DNA of 64,000 bases from Viola odorata (taxonomy: Eukaryota > Streptophyta > Magnoliopsida > Malpighiales > Violaceae): contig OY829545.1 of assembly GCA_963691705.1 (NCBI GenBank), positions 15,141,569-15,205,568 on the forward strand, read 5' to 3'. The notes beneath the pieces were generated by a model. That model worked only from the letters and a program-made list of their open reading frames with translations. It searched no databases and had not been told where the DNA came from. Positions 24,252 through 34,881 of the stretch are shown here, one piece after another; position 1 is the stretch's first letter, and each line of letters starts with the position of its first letter. The translations under genes were made by a program, and so were the position numbers.

Positions 24252-24345
24252 ATGTTAACACTCAAAAACTTCACCGGAGCCACTTCTCTCTCCTCTTTAA
24301 ACTCATTATCATCTCATGATCCTCGCTCCAATCAAAACTCGCACT
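24252..24345 (+). pseudogene. possible 5' end of an interrupted gene (transit-peptide-like)
   Basis: From the ATG at 24252 the frame reads MLTLKNFTGATSLSSLNSLS..., rich in Ser, Leu and Thr like a chloroplast transit peptide. It runs into the truncated gypsy polymerase on the opposite strand near 24332. The block to its right ends at the truncated DUF3754 gene (31064), so the two could be halves of one gene, but nothing in the sequence proves that. Confidence 0.25.
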
Positions 24346-26533
24346 TAACAAATTTAGCATATAGTCGGTGTGTGCGTAAAGTGTCAAATATGGAACGTAA
24401 ATGGAACACATGTTCCTCAAGTGACGAACTATACACAAGAATATCATCAAAGTATACAACGACATACTTTCCAATAAAATCACGCAAGACATAATTCATC
24501 AATCTCATGAATGTACTAGGAGCATTGGATAAACCAAAGGGCATTACCAACCATTCATACAAACCATGCTTGGTCTTGAAGGCGGTTTTCCATTCATCTC
24601 CTTCATGCATCCTGATTTGGTGGTATCCACTCATGAGATCAATTTTGGAGTAGATTTGGCTCCCGCTTAGCTCATCAAGCATATCATCGAGGCGTGGGAT
24701 GGGATGTCGATATCGTATTGTGATCTTGTTGATGGCTCTACAATCAACACACATCCTCCATGTCCCGTCCTTCTTAGGCACAAGCAACACGGGCACGGCG
24801 CAGGGTGACATACTCTCTCGGATGTAGCCTTTGCGCAACAAATCTTCCACTTGTCGTTGGAGCTCCTTCGTCTCCTCGGGATTGCATCGGTAAGCCGGCC
24901 TATTGGGCAAGGCCGCTCCGGGTATCAAATCTATCTTGTGTTCTATCCCTCGGGTTGGAGGAAGGCCACTTGGCATTTCGGATGGAAAGACATCGTCATA
25001 TTCCTGCAAAAGAGAAACAATGGGACTTGGTAGAGAAGAAGGGGGGTTAGTGTCAATTTCCAAGCAATGTGCCTTGTATCGAAGTACAAGACACACTTTA
25101 TTAGAAAATAAAGCTCGCCTCACATCCTTACCCCTCGCTATCACACTCAAGTGTTTATGCTCACTCTCTCTACCATGCTTGCTTTTTTCATGGCGGGTAT
25201 TCGACTCCCCCTTTGTTTTCTTTCCTCTCCTCTCTTGTGTTTTCATCTCATGACTCACATTTTTCTCGCCTCTTTGTGCATGCTCACTTTTTTCATGCAC
25301 GCTATTTTCCTCATTCACACACCTTACTTTCTTCTCTCCACTCTTTTCCCTCATTTTCTTCGTGATTTGGAACTCGGCTCTTGCCTTTTCCATATGCAAT
25401 AGATCCTCAAGAACTTGAGCGGGTGAAAGTGGAGGAATGCTAAACTTCTTCCCATGGTGAGTGAGGTGAATCTTGTTGGTTCGGCTATCATGCACTACCC
25501 AACGATCAAATTGCCATGGCCGACCAAGGATGAGATGGCTAGCATCCATGGGAACTACGTCACACAATCTCTCATCCTCATAACTACCTACTTTGAAGGC
25601 AACAAGAACTTGTTCCTTCACCTTTACTTCTCCATCATCACTAAACCAATGTAAGGAATAAGGATTGGGGTGGGGTGTTGTGGGCATCCCAAGCTTGAAA
25701 ACTAACAAATAGCTTGCCACATCCACCACACTTCCATTATCAACAATAAGAGATGCGACCTTACCATTGATTTCACACCGAGAATGGAAGAGATTCTCCC
25801 GTTGATCTTTGTTGGCAACCTCCTCCTTCGCATGAGCATTCATGCTCCTCCTCACAACTAGAGTCATGGTGGCTGCCGGAACTACCTCTTCTTCACTACT
25901 CTCGGTCTCCTCCCTCTTTGCCTCTTTCTCATCCTCATTTGTCTCAATTTCACTCTCCGTTTCATAGTTGCCCTCTCGGATCACCACTACTCTCCGATTT
26001 GGACATTCGGATGCAATGTGACCCCTTCCTTGGCACCGAAAACATTGGACATTAGATGAGAATTTTCTTGGTTGGCTAGGGTTGGTAGGTGGGTTAGGAT
26101 TTGTTTTTGGTGGGAGTTTTGAGAGATTACTTTTAGTGTAGGGGGTGTGGGGTTTAGGAGAGGGTGTATCGGTTTTGGAGTCTTTTGGTTTAAAGGGTTC
26201 TTTGGAATAAGACTTCCAAGGGGTCTTTGGGGTTGAGGAAAAGGTTTGTGTCTTGCTTGGGTAGGTCTTCTTCTTGGTGGCTTCATATGCTTCCACTTTT
26301 ATGGCATAGTGAAGCATAGATTGTAGGTGATCGAGCTCCTTCAACTCAAGCTTGTACCTAATACGCTCGTTGAGACCATTGAGGAACCGCGCCATGGTAA
26401 TCTCTTCTCCCTCTTCGGTATTGGTCTTGATCAATAGCTCTTCGAGCTCATTGAAATATTCCCCAACGGGCTTAGACCCTTGCTTCAGACCTTGTAACTT
26501 GTTTTGCAAATCTCTCGTGATGTGCGGGCACAA
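24332..26533 (-). pseudogene. gag end and pol of the Ty3/gypsy element: zinc knuckle, protease, truncated RT
   Basis: Begins in the gag C-terminal region (RDLQNKLQGLKQGSKPVGEY). A CCHC zinc knuckle follows (CFRCQGRGHIASECP). An aspartic protease-like domain has DNGS at the active site (LIVDNGSVVDVAS), as in many plant gypsy elements. A reverse transcriptase follows: LVPKKDGTWRMCVDCRAIN, YHQIRM, MPFGLSNAPSTFMRLMN and the catalytic YFDDILVYS. The frame ends at a TGA just after KFVKCEF, where most relatives continue with Trp; similarity ends within a few residues, so this is the truncation point. Confidence 0.9.
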
Positions 26534-27425
26534 ACCTTGCTCTCATCACCCTTTTCATTTCTTCCCAATCTTGGATAGCATCCATTTCTCCTCTCTTCTT
26601 ACACTCTTTCTCCCACCAACTAATGGCATAATCTTCAAACTCCATGGCCGCTAGCTTAATCTTCTTCTCTTCCGAGTACCGATGACAATTGAAGATTCGT
26701 TGAATCTTTCCTTCCCATTTAAGGTACTCCGAAGGATCGGTGGAGCCCCTAAAGATAGGAATTTGCACCTTGATTCCACTCAACTTGTCATCAACCCTAG
26801 GCTCTTGTGGTCTCTCATCACGTTCAACAAACCGTGACCCTTGCCCCCGTTGACGTCTTCCCCTCGTTCGTTGTGCCACTTCATCCAACTCGGCATAAGT
26901 TTCCCCATAAGGATCCTCGTAGTACTCTCTAGTGTGATGAGGTGTGGTAAGGGCATGGAAATGAGGGATCTTGGGTCGGCTACTAGAGGCATGGAAGTCT
27001 TCGGGAACCCGGCTGCCTTGCTCATACTTCTTTCTTATTGTCTTCATTTGCTCTTCCGATATGGCTAACCCCGGAGGGGAGACAAATGACTTTCGGTTAT
27101 CCTCCTTCTTTGGAGTATTCTTCAACAACCTTTCTCCTTCTCCACTACTTCGATGACCCTCTGATTCGGTCTCAACGAAGACTTGTTCCTTGAAAGGCTT
27201 CGGTTGGGGCTTAGGGGGAAGGTTCTTTATAGGTGTTGTATGGGAAGGAACTTCGGAAGGCTTCTCATCCTCTCTACCACGAGACTTGATTGTTTCCTCC
27301 AACAAAGAAAGACGATCCTCCGTTCGAACCATGGTAGCCTTCAATTCTCCCAAGGCTGCCAAAACTCGGTCAAGTGCTTCGGCACTTCGGCTACCACTAG
27401 AACTAGGTCTACTTCTTCCGGACAT
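26472..27425 (-). pseudogene. gag of the Ty3/gypsy element
   Basis: Starts at MSGRSRPSSSGS. A short coiled coil comes first, then a retrotransposon gag domain (VQIPIFRGSTDPSEYLKWE, AAMEFEDYAISWWEK, MKRVMRARFVPAHH). The frame shifts by one base around 26500-26530, so gag and pol, which look like one continuous polyprotein, are now in different frames. Confidence 0.85.
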
Positions 27426-28654
27426 CTTGTATATCCAACTACAATTTCTTTTTCTTCCTTTTTTTTGTTTTTTTTTTATACCTGCAAAATGTAAACAAAC
27501 GAGATATATATATGTTAATAACAAAACTCTCCCTCACGTGTTTAAACTCTCGTGTTTAGGTGTTTTTCTCTCGAAAAAGTTGTGCTCACAATCACTCAAC
27601 TTCACGTTTTTCCGGTACCTGCACACTTAAACAAGAGTTAGAAAATATTTCACTCCCTCACGTGTTTAAACACTCGTGTTTGATCACTCGAAAAACTTGG
27701 CCTCACAATCACTCAAGAAATCTTCACACTCAAAGCTTGCTCTCCACACAATTCCCTTGCTACAAACAAACTTGTGCTTCAATTCAAGAGTTCAATTGCC
27801 AATGCTCAAGTGATGGAAACAAAAAGGAAGAAGAACACAACAAGACTCAAAAGATTTACAAGGACTCAAGGAAAAAGGAAAGGAGGATTTTCGGAAATTT
27901 ACAAGGAAATTCAAAATTTCCAATTTTGGGAGGGAATTTTGGAATTTCCGTAGGAAAGGCAAAGAAATAAGGGAAGGGCTGGAAATTTGGGGATTTAGAG
28001 AAATAAAAGACAAGGAAGTATTTAGAAGTACATGGACAAGGACTTATAAGTTTAGGACTTAAATAGTTTAAGTTTAAGACTCAAGAAGGGTTAAAACTCA
28101 AGTTTAGTATTTTATGGTTTAGGACTTGAGTTTTAGACTTGGTTTAGGACTTGACTAATTAGAAAAGGGCTGCTGGACCAAGGAAAGGAGAGGGACGTGC
28201 TGGGCTGGTCAGGAAAAGTGGGTTTATTTGGTTAGAATGGGATTTTGGTTAAGATCAATTGGTTACTTTTTGGTCAAATTGTCAAAGAAAGGGTGAGGTG
28301 TCTTAGGGCATTTAATGCAAGGGATGGGTGATTTTACCCTTGATGATGGTGTTGGCCGGCCAAGTGGAGGGGTTTTAATTAATTAAATGGTACAAACTTG
28401 GCTAACAAATATTGCAACAATTATTTTGGATCAAAAAGTGCTAATTGCCAAGAACACCAAGAACAAATGAAGAACACCTCAATTTCACCCAAATGATTTT
28501 GTTCCAATTTTAAGAATTTTGTTTTACCAAATTGATTACAACCAACAATCAAAGGCCCACTTGAAATATTTTCCGAAAGTGACGGACGAAACTCAAGATA
28601 TCAAGGAAGAAAGATTCTAACACTATTTAACAAAACTAGAAAAATTCGATAGGC

Positions 28655-28676
28655 GGCCAAAAGCTCCGCTACCACT
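28655..28676 (-). other. primer-binding-site-like sequence
   Basis: Just inside the presumed LTR end the minus strand reads TGGTAGCGGAGCTTTTGG. It starts with TGG and shares TGGTA and GAGC with the usual initiator-Met tRNA complement TGGTATCAGAGC, so it is a diverged or different tRNA site. Confidence 0.45.
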
Positions 28677-29445
28677 TGATGTGATCCTGCCTAGGGTAAG
28701 TAGGCCGGATTACAATGGAGCTTATAGAGGATCTAGCCGAATCGAATTACCTAGTGACAACCAGATCACAAGGAAAGAAAAGACACGAACAAGTAATATT
28801 TAGCGGAGAATTAAGGAAATATGTACCCGGAAATGATTAGGATTGATAAAGGATTGAAATTGATCACATGAGCCTCCAAGAATTAATCCAAGCAAGTAGA
28901 CATCCACGATCCTTGGAATAAGTATTTAATAGACCTTCATTCATTCAAGAAACTTGCCAAAATTACACATACAAATTCGAGGAATCCCCGAGCAATAATC
29001 GGAAGGAGTAATCTCAACTTGAACGATTTTTACTCAAGGAAAAGTGAGGAGTTTCAAGGCTTATGTGATACAAGAAGGAGTAATCTCACTTGACTAATAT
29101 CACTCAAAGTCTAAAAACTAAAGAGGAAAATGATACAAAGACATATATATAGTAGCATGCATTTTGGGCTTGAAAAGCCCAAAATTCGTACCCAAACCAG
29201 ATACTGGCGTGATCACGTTAAGGCCTTAGCGTGATCACGCCAGACAACTTTCCCTTAGCGTGATTCACGCCAACACCTTAGCGTGATCACGCCAACACCT
29301 TAGCGTGATCACGCCAAGATGCCCAAAAATCCAAAATAACATCCGAAAGTAGCGTGATTCAAAAACTCTTCACGTTAAGAGCTTGACGTGATTCACGCTA
29401 GCACCTTGGTCCTGGCGTGATCACGCTAAGGCCTTAACGTGATCA
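28677..29445 (-). repeat. LTR-like block with repeated TGATCACG palindromes
   Basis: On the minus strand it begins TGATCACGTT after the pol end and finishes CACATCA just before the primer-binding-like site; TGAT...ATCA ends suit an LTR. No second copy is in the window, so the limits are inferred from context. Its first about 240 bp (29205-29445) hold at least seven copies of a GCGTGATCACGC-type motif. Confidence 0.5.
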
Positions 29446-29650
29446 CTCCAAGGATTCCGCCTTGGTTTGATGGACGGTTGCATGGATAGCCTTTTCCTTG
29501 ACTTTGACGGGTTTTTCCTCTCTCATTTTGCCTTCTAACCATAGGGACAACCCTCTTGCTCTGCTTCGGGTGATCGGGCCTTGTGGTACTAGGTCTCGAG
29601 TGTCAACATTGGCTTCGGAAGGGTCCGTGATCGCATCACCTAGCGTCTCA
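29443..29650 (-). pseudogene. C-terminal end of a gypsy pol ORF
   Basis: The frame contains DLVPQGPITRSRARGLSL, a motif found after the integrase in many plant Ty3/gypsy polyproteins, then a charged tail ending at the LTR-like block. Its 5' side is cut by the LINE fragment near 29650. Confidence 0.55.
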
Positions 29651-30990
29651 TGTAATAAATCCCAGACCAATTCCCGAATTCCCAACTGCCGCATCCGTGT
29701 TGACCTTGACCACCCCTATCAGAGGAGGCTGCCATTTCGGATTAGGGGGCATTTGTTGCGGCAGCAAGGCCTCCTTAAAATTTGACAGCAATTTCCCACC
29801 CCTAATAACCACCTCTTGGATTGGTTCTACAACTTGGCGGAAGATCCTGTTATTCCTCGACGTCCATAAAAACCATAGGATTGAGATCAACTGTTCAAGA
29901 TTCGATTCGTCCAGAGACGTCTTGGTCGCGACCAGCCACTCCACCCATTTGACTCCTTGAATCCTCGGAACTCTGTCCTAGAAGTCAAACTTCACTCACA
30001 CCCCAATCGCAAAAGGACAAGACAACAATAGATGTGATGCCGACTTAACCTCCATATTACAGCAGGGGCACACTGGGTCCACCATCATTCCTCTCCTCCC
30101 CAGATTCACTCGGGTCGGGAGAGAGCCATTACCTAGCCTCTACATGAAGTTTTTAAACTTTGGAGGGATAGTTAACCCCTATAGGTATTTCCACTAACCT
30201 CTCTTAAGATCTGAACACTTGGGCGAAGTTACCGAAGTTAGGCAATGGTACTCACTTCAAACAGAATACTTTCCATTCGTAGTTCCTCTTCACAAAAGAG
30301 TATCATTCGCCTCAATCCGACTAAGCGGTAGGCTTAAGATTTTCGATGTCTCCTGCGGTAGAAAAATCTGCTCCACTAGGTCGGTCTTCCAGCACCGCTG
30401 TTCCCTATCGATTAGCTCAGCCACTGTTGCCTCCTCATCCAATCCCGACACAGGCGCTGCGATCATCCCGTTCGCAACCGAGGGAAGCCAAGGAACCTTC
30501 CAAATCCATATCCGCTCCCTATTCCCCACCCTCCAGAAACATCCTCTATGAAGGACTTCTCTGCCTGCCAGGATACTACTCCAAACATAACTAGGACGTG
30601 TTCCCATCCATGCATCCAGAAAGTCTGAGTGGGGAAAGTACCTGGCTTTCCAGATTTGGGAGAGCAATGAGTTTGGATTCTTACGCAGACGCCAACCTTA
30701 TTTTGCGAGCAACGCTAAGTTAAATTCCCTAAATCCCAAGCCTCCCACCTCCTTAGACCTACATAATTTGTCCCAGGACACCGGTGTATCTTTTGCTCAT
30801 CCGGATTCCCCCCACCAGAATCTCCTTGTAACCTTTTCCAGCTCGTCACAAATGGAGATGAGAATTTCAAAGCAGCTCATCATATACGTTGGTATGGACT
30901 GGATGACCGACTTAACCAGCACTTCCCTCCCTGCCTAGGACAATTTCTTCTCTTTCCACCCAACTAGCCGCTTGCAAATCCTATCACGAA
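29650..30990 (-). mobile_element. LINE-type non-LTR retrotransposon fragment
   Basis: Decayed coding sequence, read on the minus strand, from the end of a LINE reverse transcriptase through the zinc-binding region to the RNase H start: ICKRLVGWKEKKLS, AGREVLVKSVIQSIPTYMMS, RRFWWGES, VGGLGFREFNLALLAK, SQIWKARYFPHSDFLDA, WRVGNRERIWIWKVPWLP, LWFLWTSRNNRIFRQ and GVVKVNTDAAVG. Several stop codons and frameshifts interrupt it. It is truncated at both ends: 5' near 30990, and within RNase H near 29650 where the gypsy pol end begins. Confidence 0.8.
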
Positions 30991-31063
30991 TCCATTACTA
31001 TTACATTGAATCCATACTTAAACTGCAGATTAGTAATTTCTTAAATTGAATCCATTACTACAG

Positions 31064-31689
31064 CTGCTGGTCAATCGAACACTTTATGAGAAAACATTGG
31101 CGAGTGGGTTTGGCTCAGTTCATTTTCTTCTTGATGCTTCAGAACAACAGCAAGTGAGATATTCTTTTCTTTTAATGCCTTCTATTTATTTATTTATTTA
31201 TTTGTTCTACTTGTAACTTTGATTTTCCTGACGTTAATGTTTTTCAGTACAAGGAAGCCATTTTAACCTATGCAATCCTGCTTAAAGCAAAGAATGCCCA
31301 GGTATGCCAACCTTGTCATTTTAATCAGGTAGTCTTCTGATTAAACTCTTGTTGGCGGCGAGTTTCAGCAAGAATGTTTCTTTCTGCAGGTTTCTTGTCC
31401 CCAACGAGTTGGAGATGAATGCGAGAGATTCTTGTACAATGAGTTCAAAGTTAAGGTAATCAGAGGAGGGTCTTTTTTCTGGAAACAAAACGAGTTCGTC
31501 TGTAATTTCATCCTTGTTTGAACTTTGAATCCGCAGGTCGAAATGCCGGTTGACAAGGCACTGAATACATTGGCTAGACTGGGCTTGGTTACAGAAACGC
31601 ACATTGATGGAAGAATCAGATTTCAGGCTATTCCTTGTAGAAAGGTGCGTGAGGCGCTTAGAGAACGTTGGAATAACCTGCTCTGTTGA
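31064..31689 (+). pseudogene. last four exons of a DUF3754 (TMEM143-like) gene, 5' part lost
   Basis: Exons 31064-31153, 31248-31301, 31390-31455 and 31537-31689 all join in phase 0 and encode 120 aa: LYEKTLASGFGSVHFLLDAS, YKEAILTYAILLKAKNAQ, VSCPQRVGDECERFLYNEF, VEMPVDKALNTLARLGLVTE and ALRERWNNLL then stop. This is the C-terminal end of plant DUF3754 proteins, a conserved family of unknown function. The reading frames and splice sites are clean, but all upstream exons are replaced by LINE and gypsy sequence. Either the gene was broken by insertion, or upstream exons lie far away across the transposon block. A repeat of GAATCCATTACTA at about 30988 and 31049 marks the junction. Confidence 0.8.
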
Positions 31690-32266
31690 AGAAAATTAGA
31701 CCTCAAGATTCAAGTACATTATTAAAAGCCAAGGAATGAGTTCACACAAGCACGGAAGAACCATGGAAGATGATCATAACCTTACATCTCAGAACTTTTA
31801 TTGCTATGCTAAAGCGATTAGGGTTCGGCAAGGTAGAAAATCACACACGAATGCACCTGCTACTTCACAGTTCACCTGCAGGGAGCTCAGATGTCTTCCA
31901 ATCGATTTTCCGGACTAGTCGAAATCGGTACAAGCTACACAGATCAGACAAGTGCTAGAGTGTTGTTACAACAAACTGTGCTAGTCAATTCACGTCTCCG
32001 TTGCTTACATCTGTGATTGAAATAAGAATATGTACAGTAGAGAAACAACAAACTAGAAATATGTAGATTCTTCTCTGCTGTATAGAAAGCCAAATTGTCA
32101 TTTGTATGACCCTATCGATTCGATACTTTTGATGTAAAAAACAAAACTGTGCTGCTTGTTGGTTTTGATAATGGAATTGTGCTCTTGATCCCTGCTTTCA
32201 CCATATTTCCAAAATCTCAATTACGATAGCTAGTTGCTGCGTGGTATGTGATTAAAATTTTATTCC
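31690..32266. other. convergent 3' flanks
   Basis: Spacer between the DUF3754 remnant (+) and the fibrillin gene (-), probably both 3' UTRs. No gene seen. Confidence 0.45.
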
Positions 32267-34673
32267 TCACAAGTCAAGAGCCTGAGATTTAGTAAACACA
32301 AAAACTCCTCCACCTCCAACAGAACGCCCCAAAAGCATATTAGCATCCAGATATGAAAGATAATATAGCCCTCCCACGGATCTCCCGCTGTTAAAATTAT
32401 GTGTCACCATCCATATATGCTTATTTTGAATTGATAGTGAAAGAAATGGTAAGACATTTTACCTTGCCGGGCTTCCTGGGGTTGTTACTGGAATTTGAGC
32501 TTTGAAAGCACAGAGGAACTGCAAGATCTGCACATAAGCATAACAAGAATCAATTATAGGTTGAAGTTTTAGAGTGGGTGAATTATTGTCATCTAGTTGA
32601 TGGTATCGAAGGTTCTGGACTTGAGTAACACAAACACGAATTTGGTGATGTTCAGTTCATTACCTGTAAACTTAGAAATGAACGTGGCAATAGTGCTGGA
32701 GCTATTAGAGCTTGCAGCTGTTCACTGATTTTAATGTTTTGAACACTTATCTGCCAGATAGAACACAAAGGTTTTGAATAAATGAATGGATAATGTAGAT
32801 TTGAAAACAATAAGATGACAATCTAATAGATGATAGCATGTGGAGAGAGTTTTTTTTTTGGGTCAAGATCGTGGAGAGAAGATTGATAAGAGGCTTTAAA
32901 GACAATTTTCAATCATTAGATACACGACAGTCATTGCCATATCGAAGAGAGCGGAAAGAAACAGGAAACTTAGATCAACACAAGTCAAATACCTTGAATC
33001 TAGTTTTGGAAGTCATGTTTTATGAAGAGCATAAAAAGCTGACCTCTTCAAACTGAAGATAAATGTTACGCACAGAAACTACATCAAAATTTGCAGAAAC
33101 GAGTAGAGTAGCACCGTCTTGTTCCTATAAAGCATACAAACCACAAAATTAGTCCACTGGGAAAAACAATTCTTCTTAAAGGATTCAAAATTAATTAACA
33201 AATGCAGAATGTGCGGATATCTTTTTTTGGCCTACCTACTGAACTCTATTTACTTTGGTTTCACTTGTTCGGAAGAGGGTAAAATGAAACTAAAAAACCA
33301 GGCTCCTCTATTTTATAGCATTCCTATTTGTCACACACTTGGGCAAACATGAGAAGGTTGATGAGAAAGAAATCACTAATTGTCCAGCCTTAAAACATTA
33401 AACTTTTAAAGAGTACAAAGTAGGTTATCGCTAACAGAAGTCACGAAGAATGCTGAATACTATCATTGCAAATTCCAAACTAATATATAAATTACATGCT
33501 CTTTTATCTGGTATCTAAAGATTCAGAGTAGCAGCTTTGAGCTGCAAAGCACATTAAGCATATTGAAATTGTCCAAATATCGTAAGATCAATATCCTATT
33601 TGAAAACATTCAAAATAATACAGTACAGGAGGGAAGGCAGAAATCTACCTCCAACAGCGGAGAAACACTCCATCGTACAACATTACGAATGACACCTCCA
33701 CTATACTGATCTCGGCATTCAAATTTCTGGTAAATCTGTCCAACCTACCCTTACATTCATGAACAAAAACATAACATAGAAAAATTAGAGATAAAGATAA
33801 AGAAGGAGGAGCAGAGAAATACATCAACAGATACTCAATAGACTTTGACAAAAGCTGTAAACACAAAGAGACATTGAACATAAGCACATTCACAGAAACT
33901 AAATTGATCTAGAAAGGCGGTAAGGTACATCAAAATCTTAATCTCTTAGAAGCAAAATTTCCCCTACCAGTAGTCATTTCGTGACCAGTAGAGGAAATGC
34001 AACGCAGAGAACTCAAACTATATTAAGGCAAAGTAACACAATGAAATAGAACTGTTTTACAGACCTCAAGGAAAGGAAGCCTTGCAGCTGCTTCCAGAAG
34101 AGCGAGAACATCAGGGGCAGACGTGTATTGCAACCGCCATGTCCCATCCAACCTCACCAAATTAATTGGGGCACCCATGTTATACCCCTCCAAGCTTACC
34201 TGTCAGGGCATCCTTTACAATATAAGGAAAAAAAGAAACGAAGTAAAGAAATAGTGATGGCATGAAGATGATATGAAATACAGACCAGATTCTCCTCAAT
34301 GATGGATCGTTGATCAGCAGTGGCAGTAAACCCACGTTGTGTGTCTTGAACAGCTCTCAAAAGTTCATACTTTTTGTTCTCTAACTCCAATTCAGACACC
34401 TTAATAAAACCCACATAATTCAACCACTGTACAACAAGAACAGAACAGTACCAAACAAACAAACCCAGTATAAGTTGACATTTCAGAAAGAAAAAAGAAT
34501 ACCTGAGTCGTTTCCGCAGCCACAACTGTTGAACAAGAAACTGAAAAACTCCTCTGAATCGACACTTTTCTGGTGGCAATAAGGTTTCTAGTCCTTGAAC
34601 TGAAGGTCTTGGTCTTGAAAGTTGCTTTCTTCCCACTTGAAAAATGAAACGATGGAGCAAAAGCCAAGCTCAT
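32267..34673 (-). CDS. PAP10: plastid-lipid-associated protein (fibrillin), PAP10-like
   Basis: Eight exons: 34503-34673, 34286-34399, 34065-34199, 33649-33744, 33044-33124, 32664-32750, 32463-32527, 32267-32387; total 870 nt, 289 aa. A Ser/Thr/Lys-rich chloroplast transit peptide (MSLAFAPSFHFSSGKKATFK) comes first. The PAP/fibrillin domain follows: ENKKYELLRAVQDTQRGFTA, INLVRLDGTWRLQYTSAPDV, FECRDQYSGGVIRNVVRWS, ISEQLQALIAPALLPRSFLS. The C-terminus has the fibrillin D-Y-LDANMLLGRSVGGGGVFVFT type ending. Fibrillins are lipocalin-like proteins of plastoglobules and thylakoids that bind lipids and support photoprotection. The sequence resembles the group annotated as probable plastid-lipid-associated protein 10; the number is from memory. 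It shares a short divergent promoter with the methyltransferase at 34882. Confidence 0.9.
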
Positions 34674-34881
34674 CTCTTCAACCAGAGCAATTTCCCTATC
34701 TGGCAATGGTGATTACCTTGTTATCTCCAATTCTTCACTTCACTGATGAGTGACGACGCGGCGTTTCCGCCAAACATATATTTTGTTAGTTTATTATTTA
34801 CTCGACGACTTGTCTCCTGTCTCAGCTGACAAAGCGATTCAGCTCGCTCGACTTCGAAGTTCGAACGGTGACCTCCACAAA
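34674..34881. promoter_or_regulatory. short divergent promoter between PAP10-like and CCoAOMT-like genes
   Basis: Only 208 bp separate the two start codons, which face away from each other, so both 5' UTRs and promoters must fit here. No clear TATA box for the minus-strand gene is seen; TATATTTTG at about 34778 could serve the plus-strand one. Confidence 0.5.

Larger units (their letters stand above)
24332..29650 (-). mobile_element. Ty3/gypsy retrotransposon, truncated, with LTR and adjoining pol end
   Basis: On the minus strand the order is: end of a pol ORF (29443-29650), an LTR-like block (about 28677-29445), a primer-binding-like site, a leader (about 27426-28665), gag (27425 to about 26500) and pol (to 24332). 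Pol stops inside the reverse transcriptase, so RNase H, integrase and the 3' LTR of this copy are missing. The pol end lying before the LTR cannot belong to the copy that follows it, so two copies of a related element appear joined through a single LTR. Confidence 0.75.

Noticed and set aside
29205..29445. Repeated GTGATCACGC units considered as a CRISPR-like array
   Set aside because: Spacing is short and irregular, the units are palindromes with variants, and the site lies in a plant retrotransposon LTR.
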